Shown here: positions 1-8,450 of the stretch, piece by piece
Layout of the letters: every line of letters starts with the position of its first letter
How positions within the stretch are numbered: the first letter of the stretch is position 1
Assembly: GCA_041320695.1 (NCBI GenBank)
Contig: JBGGOQ010000004.1
Span: forward strand, 1-64,000
Direction of reading: 5' to 3'
Source: Caldicellulosiruptoraceae bacterium PP1
GTDB lineage: Bacteria > Bacillota > Thermoanaerobacteria > Caldicellulosiruptorales > Caldicellulosiruptoraceae
Length of the DNA stretch: 64,000 bases
The notes under the pieces: generated by a model
Told to the model about the DNA's origin: nothing
What the model saw: the letters and a program-made list of their open reading frames with translations, nothing else
Databases searched by the model: none
Position numbers and translations under genes: made by a program

Positions 1-11
1 ATCCTTAAATT

Positions 12-47
12 TAAAAAGGAGGCCACTTTTTGATAAGATGACCTCCT
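12..47 (-). terminator. Intrinsic terminator of the esterase gene
   Basis: Read on the minus strand, AGGAGGTCA pairs with TGGCCTCCT (one G-U) and is followed by a run of five T. It lies 9 nt past the stop of the esterase gene. Confidence 0.75.
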
Positions 48-56
48 AAAATCACT

Positions 57-842
57 TTATTTACTTTGTTCAAAAATCCAATCAAGGAACTTTTTAATGT
101 GTCTATCCCAAAATCCCCATTCATGTGTTCCTGGTTCTTCAATGTAAGTAATATCAACGCCTAATTCTTTAGCAAAGTTCTTAAACTTAACATTTCCTTC
201 ATAGAGGAAATCCTCTGTACCACATGATTGATATAGCTTAGGTATCTCAGCGTTATTTTCTTTTAGCTTTTGTAATAAATAGCATAGGTCATTTTCGCTA
301 CCTTTTACTTTTGTTAAGTCTCCAAATACAGCCTCAAATGGTATAGAACCTCTGTTTACAACCTCTTCTGCAAGATTAACAGCACCTGAAAAGCTACCTG
401 CTGCACAAAAGCTTTCTGGTTTTCTTAATGCTATTTTAAAAGCCCCATATCCTCCCATTGAAAGCCCTGCAATAAAGTTATCCTCTCTTTTGTCTGAAAG
501 TGGGAATAAGTATCTTACAACTTGAGGTAGCTCTTCACTTATGTATGTGAAATACTTCTGTCCATATGCCATATCTGTGTAAAAACTCAGTGCTGCTGAA
601 GGCATTACAACTGCTATATTTTTTTCTTCAGCATATCTTTCAATGTTTGTTCTTCTCATCCACATTGTATGGTCATCTGAAGCACCATGGAGTAAATATA
701 GTGTTTTTAGTTTTTTCTCTCTGTTATAATAGTTTTGATTTCCTCCATATATATCTCCAAATGTTTTTGTTGGAACAAATACAGTAATCTGAGTATGCAT
801 CATAAGACTTTCTGATAAAAATGAACATTCAATAAATGCCAT
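57..842 (-). CDS. Alpha/beta-hydrolase esterase (esterase D / tributyrin esterase type)
   Basis: A 261-residue cytosolic serine esterase; no signal peptide is visible. The nucleophile elbow GLSMGG, an upstream LLHGASDD oxyanion-type motif, GTEDF (candidate acid) and GTHEWGFW (catalytic His) fit the esterase D / EstA family, which cleaves short acyl esters such as acetyl groups from sugars. An upstream GTG at 851 overlaps the Shine-Dalgarno AAAGGGG, so the ATG at 842 is the better start. The nearby xylosidase gene makes deacetylation of xylo-oligosaccharides plausible, but the substrate is inferred. The gene ends in its own terminator. Confidence 0.85.
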   Translation of the reverse strand: MAFIECSFLSESLMMHTQITVFVPTKTFGDIYGGNQNYYNREKKLKTLYLLHGASDDHTMWMRRTNIERYAEEKNIAVVMPSAALSFYTDMAYGQKYFTYISEELPQVVRYLFPLSDKREDNFIAGLSMGGYGAFKIALRKPESFCAAGSFSGAVNLAEEVVNRGSIPFEAVFGDLTKVKGSENDLCYLLQKLKENNAEIPKLYQSCGTEDFLYEGNVKFKNFAKELGVDITYIEEPGTHEWGFWDRHIKKFLDWIFEQSK

Positions 843-1009
843 AAATAACACCCCTTTTTTAAATTTATAGAGAAATCAAATAATAAGAAATGTATTATAT
901 GTAGTCTATAATATTTTTACAACTTTGGAAAGTATAAATCTTTGCTTTTTTTAATTTATTCAACGTTGTTTTTTGTTCATTAAAAGATTTACTGATAAAT
1001 ATTTCACTT

Positions 1010-1153
1010 CTATTTTTCGACATTCTTTTTTACTTTTTTCCAATCAACAAAAAAATCTAAACTTCTGTTAGTATCTATAAGGGTTTTATGAAATTCTTCT
1101 ATTACATTTTCAAAATTGGTCTTTTGCAATTTCTCCAAATAAAATTCCTTCAT
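1010..1153 (-). pseudogene. N-terminal stub of a DpnII/MboI-type restriction endonuclease
   Basis: A 47-codon reading frame starts with ATG behind a good GGAGG 10 nt past the methylase stop. The segment SLDFFVDWKKVKKNV resembles the N-terminal region of DpnII-family nucleases, in which a Y/F-V-D-W-x-K-V block precedes an I-E-(I/L)-x-L stretch. After the stop, the reading frame one base away continues IEVKYLSVNLLMNKK, as expected if one A was lost from the A-run at 1013-1017. Whole enzymes have roughly 280-300 residues, so nearly all of it, including the catalytic part, is gone. I see no further coding homology down to the esterase gene. Confidence 0.55.
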
Positions 1154-1163
1154 GATATCCTCC

Positions 1164-2117
1164 CTAACTAAAATTTCTTATTATCAATTCATTAATATCT
1201 CCTCTCTTATTCCCATTGCTGTTAATGTTTCTTTTGGCTTTTATCCTTTCAATAAAAAACCCATTATAAAGTTCATCAAAAAAATTATCATCTTGATCTA
1301 CATTTTTGGGATCTGAATTGCTCAAAATTATATATGCACCTTTTTTATCCATTTCTTTAAAATACTCTGAAAGTTTTTTCTGGTCATCATCATCAAATTT
1401 TTCTTCATTATAGTTTGTGAAGTTTGAAGTATTATTCAAAGGTCGGTATGGTGGATCAAGATAAATCAAGGTTTTTTCTTTAACATATATTTTACTTTCA
1501 GTAAAATCGCCAAAAATTATTTCTGTATTTTCTAAAGCCTTATTAACCTCTATCAAATTTTCAGCATCGCAAATAGTAGGATTATCATATTTACCAAATG
1601 GTACATTAAATTCACCTTTTTTATTTAAGCGAAAAAGTCCGTTAAAACATGTTCTATTTAAAAAAATTAGGTATGCTGCTCTTTTTATCCATGTTAGGTT
1701 AAAATTTAAATAATCAAAGTTATCTTTTTGCTTGTTGTACTCTTCTCTAATAGAATAATAGAATTCTTTTCTTTCTTCTGATGATAAATTTAAATAGTCT
1801 TCCTCAAGCAATTTTAACTCATTGATCAATTCAATTACATTTCTCTGGATAACTTTATAGGTAATTATTAATTCTTTGTTTTTATCTATAATGATTGATT
1901 CATTAACTTTGAAGTTTCTTTTTAGAAAGAAAAAAAATGCTCCCCCTCCAACAAAAGGTTCAATATATCTTTCAATTTCTCCTTTTTGAATAAATTCATA
2001 TGGTATTCTTTTAGATAATTCATCTAATATTTGTGTCTTCCCACCCGCCCATTTAACAAAAGGCTTAGCATTGCTAAATGAGTTATCCATTATTTCTATA
2101 AAATCAAAGCACTGCAC
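1164..2117 (-). CDS. dam: DNA adenine methylase, Dam/D12 class
   Basis: A 317-residue N6-adenine methyltransferase. It carries the KPFVKWAGGKTQ N-terminal motif, the SAM-binding motif EPFVGGGAFFF near residue 54 and the catalytic DPPY at 221-224, in the order typical of DpnM/Dam enzymes that modify GATC. The stub of a DpnII-like nuclease directly downstream indicates a former GATC restriction-modification system, of which the methylase survives intact. The GTG at 2117 has a loosely spaced AGGGA/GTGA signal; an ATG at 2090 is the alternative start, and the first nine residues are dispensable for the fold. Specificity is inferred. Confidence 0.88.
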   Translation of the reverse strand: MQCFDFIEIMDNSFSNAKPFVKWAGGKTQILDELSKRIPYEFIQKGEIERYIEPFVGGGAFFFFLKRNFKVNESIIIDKNKELIITYKVIQRNVIELINELKLLEEDYLNLSSEERKEFYYSIREEYNKQKDNFDYLNFNLTWIKRAAYLIFLNRTCFNGLFRLNKKGEFNVPFGKYDNPTICDAENLIEVNKALENTEIIFGDFTESKIYVKEKTLIYLDPPYRPLNNTSNFTNYNEEKFDDDDQKKLSEYFKEMDKKGAYIILSNSDPKNVDQDDNFFDELYNGFFIERIKAKRNINSNGNKRGDINELIIRNFS

Positions 2118-2239
2118 TACTAATCACATCCCTACTTGTTGTAATAATAAAATTATATCATAAACAATTTAGTGATAATATTTAACTAAATTAATATGTT
2201 TATTATAGATATTTTATTTGCATACCCAAAGTATACTAA

Positions 2240-2282
2240 AATATAATATAGGGCAGGTATTAATATAAAACACCTACCCTAT
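2240..2282 (-). terminator. Terminator of the GH39 xylosidase gene
   Basis: ATAGGGTAGGT pairs with ACCTGCCCTAT (11 bp, one G-U) just past the xylosidase stop, followed by an AT-rich tail with only short T runs. Confidence 0.6.
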
Positions 2283-2295
2283 CTAATAAAAATTT

Positions 2296-3843
2296 TTATT
2301 TCTTCTCTAATTCAATAAACACTACACTTGCTGGATTAAGCTCAAATTCAAGGTTTAGTTTGTTTTCGTTCACAAAAAGCCCTTTGTTCAATGATACTAA
2401 ATCTAAATCCATGCTCTGTTTTAGAATATCTAACTGTTCTTGTGTTGGTGCCTTAGGTTTTCCTAATTCATTCCATTTTGTGAAGCTGTTGCTGTGGTAA
2501 TCATCTATCAAATATTTCTTTAATGTATACTTCGAATTTTCAAGGCCATCAATTTCAATTGAGAATTTGCAGTTAATTGCTTTATCCATATCATAAAGCT
2601 TATCGTATTCCTCCATTCCACTTATAGGAGGTATGTAGTTCCATAGAAGTATCTGATATTTGTTTTCTTCTTTCGTTGCTACTATTCCAATATTTTCGGG
2701 TTTATCTTTTATACTTGCATCAATCCTTTTATTCCCTAACATTCTAAGCATCTTAAATGCATTATAAGCAGGTTTCTTTACCCCATTTATTGTTATAAGC
2801 CCAAATCCACCATGAAACTCACTATCTGGCCAACCCATTTCCTCAAAGATATCTGATAAAGTCCAGTAATAAAATGAGTCTACATTATTTTCAACATCAA
2901 ATACTGATTTACAAATAAAAGCTGCTTGGTTTGAATCTTCATGCCTCAAATCCCTTACATTTGCTGATGAATTCCATTCGGTAACATGAATCTCTATTTT
3001 CTTTCCATATTTTTCTTCATATTTTTTTACAATTTCTTTATTCATCTTGGACATCTGCTGCCAGTAGTCTATTTCCTCAAAGTTTATCTTTTCAACACCT
3101 GTATAAAAAGCAACATCTGTTGGATATCCGTGATAACTTACAAAATCAACAGGGCTTCCTATTTCTTTAGTAGCATAATTTTCTTCTTCAAAGCAATGTT
3201 TTAAAAAGGCTTCAATCCAACCACCCTTTGCTGTTGACGGACCTCCTACTTTTAATTGATTGTCTATCTTTTTTATTGTTATAGCAGTATAATCATACAA
3301 CTTGAAATAATCCTCTTGGCTTCCATCAAAAAAGCATGTTAGATTAGGTTCGTTCCATACCTCAAAATACCATTGTCTTACTTCATCTAAACCATATCTA
3401 TCAATTAGATGCTTAATAAAATTATTCACTAAATCACACCATTCAGCAAAGTCTTTTGGTAAAGTAATGTTTCCGTTCCAATAAAATATTGTTTTATCAC
3501 CACTTGCTAATGGTCTTGGCATAAAGCTTAGTTCAACAAATGGTTTTAACCCTATTTGAAGTATCTTATCATATATAGCATCAATAGTTCGCCAGTTATA
3601 AAGATTTACTTTTTTGTTGTTTTGCCAGTCAAAAATTTCAAAAATAACATTAATGTCATCATGAAAAATACCATGAGCACGAACATACTTAAAGCCTAAT
3701 TCCTCTACTCCTAATTTATAATGCTCTAAAATATTCTCTTCTCTTAATACCATAAATGGTCTTTCTGATCCAAAACCCATTTCCCAAAAGTGAGTAAATG
3801 AACCTATTTCGTTTTTAAAATTTATTTTTGCATTCAAATCCAT
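2296..3843 (-). CDS. xynB: GH39 beta-xylosidase
   Basis: A 515-residue cytosolic glycoside hydrolase. The GH39 signatures are present: EVWNEPN with the acid/base Glu165, IHVTEWN with the nucleophile Glu289, plus the C-terminal block HGGFGLITINGVKKPAYNAF. Family members release xylose from xylo-oligosaccharides with retention, and the length matches clostridial XynB. The ATG at 3843 follows GGGGGC at proper spacing and gives the usual family N-terminus; an in-frame TTG 12 codons earlier has no such signal. It appears monocistronic. The C-terminal half of the AraC-type protein at 11.2-13.8 kb is clearly related to it. Confidence 0.92.
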   Translation of the reverse strand: MDLNAKINFKNEIGSFTHFWEMGFGSERPFMVLREENILEHYKLGVEELGFKYVRAHGIFHDDINVIFEIFDWQNNKKVNLYNWRTIDAIYDKILQIGLKPFVELSFMPRPLASGDKTIFYWNGNITLPKDFAEWCDLVNNFIKHLIDRYGLDEVRQWYFEVWNEPNLTCFFDGSQEDYFKLYDYTAITIKKIDNQLKVGGPSTAKGGWIEAFLKHCFEEENYATKEIGSPVDFVSYHGYPTDVAFYTGVEKINFEEIDYWQQMSKMNKEIVKKYEEKYGKKIEIHVTEWNSSANVRDLRHEDSNQAAFICKSVFDVENNVDSFYYWTLSDIFEEMGWPDSEFHGGFGLITINGVKKPAYNAFKMLRMLGNKRIDASIKDKPENIGIVATKEENKYQILLWNYIPPISGMEEYDKLYDMDKAINCKFSIEIDGLENSKYTLKKYLIDDYHSNSFTKWNELGKPKAPTQEQLDILKQSMDLDLVSLNKGLFVNENKLNLEFELNPASVVFIELEKK

Positions 3844-4266
3844 ATTAAATGCCCCCAATATATATTTGTGATTTGTCAATTTTAAATCATCATATAAGAA
3901 TTGTTGTAAGTGTTTGATTTATTGGTTTATGTCTTTAAATTTTCCTTTTTTATCAAAGTATCAATAAGTATTATGTTATTAAATTATTATATGAATTTGC
4001 CTATTGGTATAAACGAAAGCTAAACAAATAAGATGTGTCTTGAAATAGTCAGCGTAGTATCCTTACTATCACTGTATAGATTATCAAGTGATATTAATTA
4101 TATTTTATATAATTTATGGCAAGAAAAATAAGAATGCTATATCTCGATATCATTGAAAATTATAAAATATTAATAGCTCATCAGAATAATTGATCTGATT
4201 TTGTCAAGTTATTTCACAGTAAAATATTTCCATTTATTGTTTATATTATTTATAGTGTCAATAATA
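3844..4266. other. Intergenic, AT-rich, no gene seen
   Basis: About 420 bp with no convincing open frame, RNA or strong hairpin. A TTGACA lies close upstream of xynB (3872-3877), but there is no -10 box at the right distance. Confidence 0.4.
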
Positions 4267-4575
4267 TCATTTTATGACTTTACTTAAATCCATTTTAGCA
4301 TATATAACTCTATAAATTTCAACAACCTGTTCTTTAACTACATAAAATACTAAATAATTTCTGACAGGTAATATTCTATATTCATTTTCAAGAGGTTTTT
4401 CAGGCTGATATATCCTACATGAATATGGAAACTGTGCAAGCCTTGATATTGAAGTATCCAATGCATTAATTAAATCCATTGCTGCCTTTGGTTCTTTTAA
4501 CTCATCTGCAATATGATACACAATATTAGATAAATCTTCACTTGCCAAAGGCAGGAATCTAATTTCATACTTCAT
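4267..4575 (-). CDS. RelE/ParE-superfamily toxin
   Basis: A 102-residue toxin. The MKYEIRFLPLASEDL start, an alpha-helical IVYHIADELKEP segment, YRILPVRNYLVFYVV and a final VEIYRVIYAKMDL are the RelE/ParE fold pattern. Most such proteins cleave mRNA on the ribosome or poison gyrase; which applies cannot be read here. The ATG at 4575 follows AAGGTGG and overlaps the end of the antitoxin gene, so the pair is translationally coupled. A longer frame starting at 4596 has no ribosome-binding site. Confidence 0.85.
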   Translation of the reverse strand: MKYEIRFLPLASEDLSNIVYHIADELKEPKAAMDLINALDTSISRLAQFPYSCRIYQPEKPLENEYRILPVRNYLVFYVVKEQVVEIYRVIYAKMDLSKVIK

Positions 4576-4852
4576 CAGATTCCACCTTATTCGCAAGCCT
4601 TGCCCTTAATTCATTAAATACTTCTTCATGTGAAAAACGTTTATCGGTTGATTTTGCTTCCAGCTCGGCTTCTTTCAGCTTAAAGTAAATTTCACTTTCA
4701 AAATGTTTGTGTTCATAAGCTTCCATACTCATAACAACCATATCACCATAACCATTCTTGGTCAAAAATACTGGTTCTTGAGTTTCATGGACAATCCTTG
4801 ATATTTCAGCAAAATTATTTCTTAAATCTGATACTGGTCTAATATGTGGCAT
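4565..4852 (-). CDS. Phd/YefM-family antitoxin
   Basis: A 95-residue antitoxin. SDLRNNFAEI followed by EPVFLTKNGYGDMVVMSMEAYE is the Phd/YefM DNA-binding fold; the acidic-to-basic helical C-terminus would wrap the toxin. It precedes and overlaps the RelE-like toxin gene. A well-formed promoter overlaps an inverted repeat just upstream, as expected for autorepression. The start ATG follows GAGGTG. Confidence 0.88.
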   Translation of the reverse strand: MPHIRPVSDLRNNFAEISRIVHETQEPVFLTKNGYGDMVVMSMEAYEHKHFESEIYFKLKEAELEAKSTDKRFSHEEVFNELRARLANKVESDEV

Positions 4853-4875
4853 ACAATTATCACCTCTTTATTAGT

Positions 4876-4912
4876 TTAGCATAATTTTATCATAATTATG
4901 CTAAAACATCAA
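4876..4912 (-). promoter_or_regulatory. Promoter with overlapping inverted-repeat operator of the first toxin-antitoxin pair
   Basis: On the minus strand TTGATG (4907-4912) and TAAAAT (4884-4889) are 17 nt apart. The inverted repeat TTAGCATAAT / ATTATGCTAA (4876-4885, 4895-4904) covers the -10 box, placing a bound antitoxin over the polymerase site. Confidence 0.7.
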
Positions 4913-4938
4913 TAAAACTATAAAAGTTATTATGTTTG

Positions 4939-5005
4939 TTGTAAAATAAAATTCAACAGAGCAAGAAAATATTGAAGCCATAACTACCTATTGTGTATGA
5001 TATTA
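4939..5005 (+). repeat. Orphan end of the IS30-type element
   Basis: This 67-bp stretch matches the left end of the element at 8175-8242, including the outer 20 bp (TTGTAAAATAAAATTCAACA here), AATATTGAAGCCATA and TGTGTATGATATTAG. Similarity stops right after that. No transposase frame or right end is nearby, so it is a relic. Confidence 0.7.
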
Positions 5006-5167
5006 GCAGTCTTTGCAAACAATACTACCCCATATTAAATATTATTGGATAAATTAAAACATCTTATGCATAAGGTAATAATTTTTTGGTAATAATATAT
5101 TAAAGAAAAATAAATTTCAGGCTAATTTTCTTACTAAGAAGAAGGTTAATTAATTTAAATACACAAT

Positions 5168-5485
5168 TTACCGTACCAGCCACCAATAATCCTGCCTGCA
5201 ATCCACAATATAATCAACATATACTATCTGATCCCTGATCTGGTATAATACAAGATAATATTTTTCAACTAACATCTTATGATATTTATTAGGTGGAATA
5301 AATTCTGCAGTAAGAAATGGGAATTGTTCAGGCATTATAGAAAGAGATTGAATAGCATCCATTAGATCGTTTTTTACTTTACGAGCAGCAGTAGGACTTT
5401 TCTCTGCTAAAAACTGTACATGTCCTGCTAACATTTGGCGGGCACGATCGGAAACAATCACCTTATATTGAACCTTCTTTTCCAT
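5168..5485 (-). CDS. RelE/ParE-superfamily toxin (second pair)
   Basis: A 105-residue toxin: VQYKVIVSDRARQMLAGHVQFLAEKSPTAA, then FIPPNKYHKMLVEKYYLVLYQI and YVDYIVDCRQDYWWLV, the usual RelE/ParE strand-helix order. The ATG at 5485 lies inside the antitoxin gene behind GAGGTGG with 6-nt spacing; two in-frame ATGs just upstream (5497, 5500) precede that site. It is paired with the Phd-like antitoxin upstream. Sequence similarity to the first toxin is low, so the pair is not a recent local duplication. Confidence 0.83.
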   Translation of the reverse strand: MEKKVQYKVIVSDRARQMLAGHVQFLAEKSPTAARKVKNDLMDAIQSLSIMPEQFPFLTAEFIPPNKYHKMLVEKYYLVLYQIRDQIVYVDYIVDCRQDYWWLVR

Positions 5486-5753
5486 GCTCCACCTCATCAA
5501 TAATACTATCCAGATAGCTACTCAGTTCATCCGGCGTAACTCCAACACGCCCTGCCAGACGGTCTTCCTCAACAGCTAACAGTTCTTCACGTAGCTTCAA
5601 CATTTTTTCGCGGCGGGTAAACGCTTCTATATCCATGACGACAAGATCTCCTTCGCCGTTTTTTGTAAGAAAAACAGGTTCTCCGGTAGACTTGCACAAA
5701 ACCGCAATTTCATTGTAGTTTTGCCTGATGCTTGCGGACGGTTTAATCAGCAT
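5463..5753 (-). CDS. Phd/YefM-family antitoxin (second pair)
   Basis: A 96-residue antitoxin with KPSASIRQNYNEI and EPVFLTKNGEGDLVVMDIEAF, the Phd/YefM fold, and an acidic C-terminal helix. The ATG at 5753 follows AAGGGGCT; a longer frame from 5777 contains that ribosome-binding site inside it. The coding sequence is strikingly GC-rich: the line 5521-5580 has 34 G/C of 60, against about 30% around it, pointing to recent acquisition. Confidence 0.87.
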   Translation of the reverse strand: MLIKPSASIRQNYNEIAVLCKSTGEPVFLTKNGEGDLVVMDIEAFTRREKMLKLREELLAVEEDRLAGRVGVTPDELSSYLDSIIDEVEHGKEGSI

Positions 5754-5786
5754 AATATCAGCCCCTTGTAGCAACATTTTAATTAT

Positions 5787-5815
5787 ATTATACTCATTTC
5801 ATGCTATGATATCAA
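5787..5815 (-). promoter_or_regulatory. Sigma-A-type promoter of the second toxin-antitoxin pair
   Basis: TTGATA (5810-5815) and TATAAT (5787-5792) are 17 nt apart on the minus strand, about 35 nt before the antitoxin start. Confidence 0.7.
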
Positions 5816-5948
5816 TCAATTCTTCTTCCAATTGTGTTCATTTAAGACTCAAGTTAATTATAATAATGATTAAGAAATATGAAAATTGCTTTGCTAAATA
5901 TAAATCACTACATCTATTAGTCCAAAATATAACTTAAAAGTAAATAAA

Positions 5949-5976
5949 GGTAAGCATTTCTGAAAAATTGCTTACC
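5949..5976 (-). terminator. Hairpin after the GH78 relic
   Basis: GGTAAGCA pairs with TGCTTACC around a 12-nt loop, followed on the minus strand by TTTATTTACTTTT. It lies 75 nt past the stop of the rhamnosidase relic and probably ends the sucrose-phosphorylase transcript. Confidence 0.6.
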
Positions 5977-6049
5977 CTAACTATTACAAGCAATCAATTA
6001 ATTTAATATCTGCTCCACTTATAGTACAAAGAAATTAAATACTTATTTT

Positions 6050-6250
6050 TTATGTTTCAATTTCATATCCCCCTGATCTTAGTATTGTTTCCCTCTCACC
6101 CAATTTTAGCTTTGCCTTTACACCAACAGGTAATCTTACTTTTATTTTTGAGTTAGCTCTGTTTCAATTAATAAATCTCTCTCCACAGTGGCTCATATAT
6201 GATAATATAAAATATTCAAACTGCAATTCAAAATCTGGTTCAATAAGGTA
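6050..6250 (-). pseudogene. C-terminal relic of a GH78-type glycosidase
   Basis: One minus-strand frame reads LIEPDFELQFEYFILSYM, SHCGERFIN, a TGA stop, then ANSKIKVRLPVGVKAKLKL and ETILRSGGYEIE before TAA. This pattern matches the C-terminal beta-sandwich end of GH78 alpha-L-rhamnosidases; compare KITLKVKVPVNTQAEIVLEG in the relic at 9.5 kb. Only about 65 codons remain, there is no start or ribosome-binding site, and one in-frame stop interrupts it. It lies just downstream of the sucrose-phosphorylase-like gene. Confidence 0.55.
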
Positions 6251-6394
6251 AAATTATTTTAATAACAATATATGAGTAATATTTTTACAAATTATTTATA
6301 TATCTCCTGTCAAACCGTTTTCTATGAGTAATTGAATTCTCATGTTCTTTTCTAAAAATTATATTTTGAAAGCTATCATTAACAACTTTTTTAA

Positions 6395-7862
6395 TTACAC
6401 TAAATACTCTTCTTCTTTGCTATTATCATTGATATATCTTATAACTGTCTTATTTGTTTTTAGGTCTATAATTAGTCGGCAGAATTTATTGTCTTTATGC
6501 CAAGAAAGCCTAATTTCATCTTTAGGACAATCCTCAATTACAAATTCTCCATCAAAGGCTTCATATTCATTCCTGAATTTAATTAGTTTTATTAGTCTTT
6601 GAACAACATCCTTTTTTAATGATTGTTCAACCTCTTCTACACTAAAATTATGACGGTTAATTTCCCTACCCTCACCTGTCCTTTTTACAGCCTCAAAATC
6701 ATTCTCTCCTGCTAATAATCCTACATAATACACCTGTGGTATCCCTGGTGTGAAAAATTGTATGGCTCTTGCTGCCAAATATGCATTGTCATCACAGTCA
6801 AGGATAGAATAATATGAACACCTGATTTGATGAACATCAAACCCATCTTCTGATTTATGTTCATCTGATAATATTAAGCTAAGGTTTGCACCTCTTTTTA
6901 CACAAATATCAACTACTTCTCTTGCTTCTTTAGTATCAATTAAACCATCTGTATCAGGTTTTATAGGAATGCCATCATGGCAATCAAGCATAGTAAATTG
7001 TTTTGCGGGGCGGTTTTTTAGGTATTGGTATAGTTTTTCATTAGTTTTGTTCAACATTGTATATAAAACAGTATAAGGTAATATAAAATCATAAATCCAA
7101 AAGCCATGTTCAGCTAATTTATATTGTATTGAATAATGTGAATGAACCTCAGGCAGAAGCTCAATCCCATATGAGTCTGCCATTTTCTTAATCCAATTAA
7201 GGAATTCATATATTTCTGGCTCTACAAAAAAGCAACTTGTTCCAAGCTTTTTAATTACGTATCCTACTGCATCAAGTCTTACTATCTTGACATTATTTTT
7301 GCTAAAATTCTCGAATATATCTTTGAAAAGCTGTTTTACTTTTTCAGATTTCACATCCAGGTCAATTTGTTCTGAAGGGTCTTGTTTACCAAATGTAGTC
7401 CAAACCTTTTCTTCTTCACCTGTTTCCTCTATCTTAAATATTGAATATGGACGCGGTCTTCTTAAGAAAATTTTGTTTATATCATCTTGAACAGGATTTC
7501 CATCTTTCCAGATTTTGTCCAATGTAATAAACATATCTGCATATTCAGATTTTCTACCTTTTTTTAAGAAATCCTGAAAGTATTCTGACTGCTTTGAAAT
7601 GTGATTTACCATTAAATCAAGTAGTATGTCAAACCTCTCTCCAATACTACTTATATCATCCCATGTACCAAATGATGGTTCTATTTCAAAATAGGTCAAT
7701 GGAGCAAATCCTCTGTCCCCAGATGACGGATATGGTGGTAAAATGTGAACCCCACCTTTGAATACATCTAAAAAATATTTATTAAGTATTCTGTTAAGTT
7801 GCTTTAAGTCCCCTCCTAAAGAGTCAGGATAAGTGATAAGCTGTACTTTATTCTTAACTGCC
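6395..7862 (-). CDS. GH13_18 sucrose phosphorylase-like enzyme
   Basis: A 489-residue cytosolic alpha-amylase-family phosphorylase. The start VQLITYPDSLGGDLKQL and ILPPYPSSGDRGFAP are hallmarks of subfamily GH13_18. Nucleophile Asp198 (VRLDAVGY), acid/base Glu239 (LLPEVHSHY) and Asp297 (LDCHDGIPIKPD) sit close to the positions in bifidobacterial sucrose phosphorylase. The family splits sucrose with phosphate into glucose 1-phosphate and fructose; some members instead use sucrose 6'-phosphate or glucosylglycerate, so the acceptor is uncertain. The start follows AAAGGAGG. The frame ends in ...KEEEYLV with the stop at 6395-6397. Confidence 0.87.
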
Positions 7863-8174
7863 ATATATAAAATCCTCCTTTTCTAAAGCTGGAACTTTAT
7901 TTGATATGTAGGTATGCTATTATTTTACATATTATCATTAATATATATTTATAAAAATTCAATATATCCAATATAATTATTTATTCAATAATCTCTACGT
8001 AATGCTGTTTAGTTACATTTTCCTAAATATATCACTTTCATTATATCATAATATAATAATCTTACTACTTTGTTTATTTTTATAGAAATTAATTTATTTA
8101 GTTTAAAGTAATTATTAACTTTTTATAGAATAATTTAGTATTTATTTTACAAGCATTATTTTCAAGAATGTTAG
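7863..8174. other. Intergenic, AT-rich, no gene seen
   Basis: About 310 bp upstream of the sucrose-phosphorylase-like gene, with no open frame or clear hairpin. It must contain that gene's promoter, but I cannot single one out. Confidence 0.4.
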
Positions 8175-8277
8175 TTGTAAAATTAAATGCAACAGGGTAA
8201 AAAAATATTGAAGCCATAGCCACCAACTGTGTATGATATTAGTTGTTAAGACAAAAACATGCACAGGAGGGTGAACT

Positions 8278-8427
8278 ATGGCTCATAATAATAATACCAC
8301 AAGAAGAAGAAAGTTTAAACATCTAAGTGAAGCTGAACGAGGAACGATAGAAAAGCTAATAGAAGTAGGACTAAGCATAAGAGAAATAGCAAAAAGATTT
8401 ATGACAATATATTTCAGTTTCTCTTAA
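8278..8427 (+). pseudogene. Truncated IS30-family transposase (N-terminal HTH)
   Basis: The 49-codon frame follows AGGAGGGTGAACT. LSEAERGTIEKL and GLSIREIAKRF are the start of the HTH_38 DNA-binding domain of IS30 transposases. After residue 41 the match stops exactly at the 50-bp palindrome, which adds eight foreign codons and a stop. The DDE catalytic domain is absent. If translated, it could still bind the element's ends, which is speculation. Confidence 0.75.
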
Positions 8428-8450
8428 GGGAATCTGGAATATATTGTCAT
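8401..8450. repeat. 50-bp near-perfect palindrome
   Basis: The stretch begins ATGACAATATAT, ends ATATATTGTCAT and is centred on CTTAAG. Compared with its own reverse complement it differs at only three symmetric pairs, two of which would form G-U in RNA. It interrupts the transposase frame at its 41st codon. Confidence 0.9.

Noticed and set aside
3844-4266. Possible riboswitch upstream of xynB
   Set aside because: No conserved aptamer core or stable stem-loop and terminator pair could be made out.
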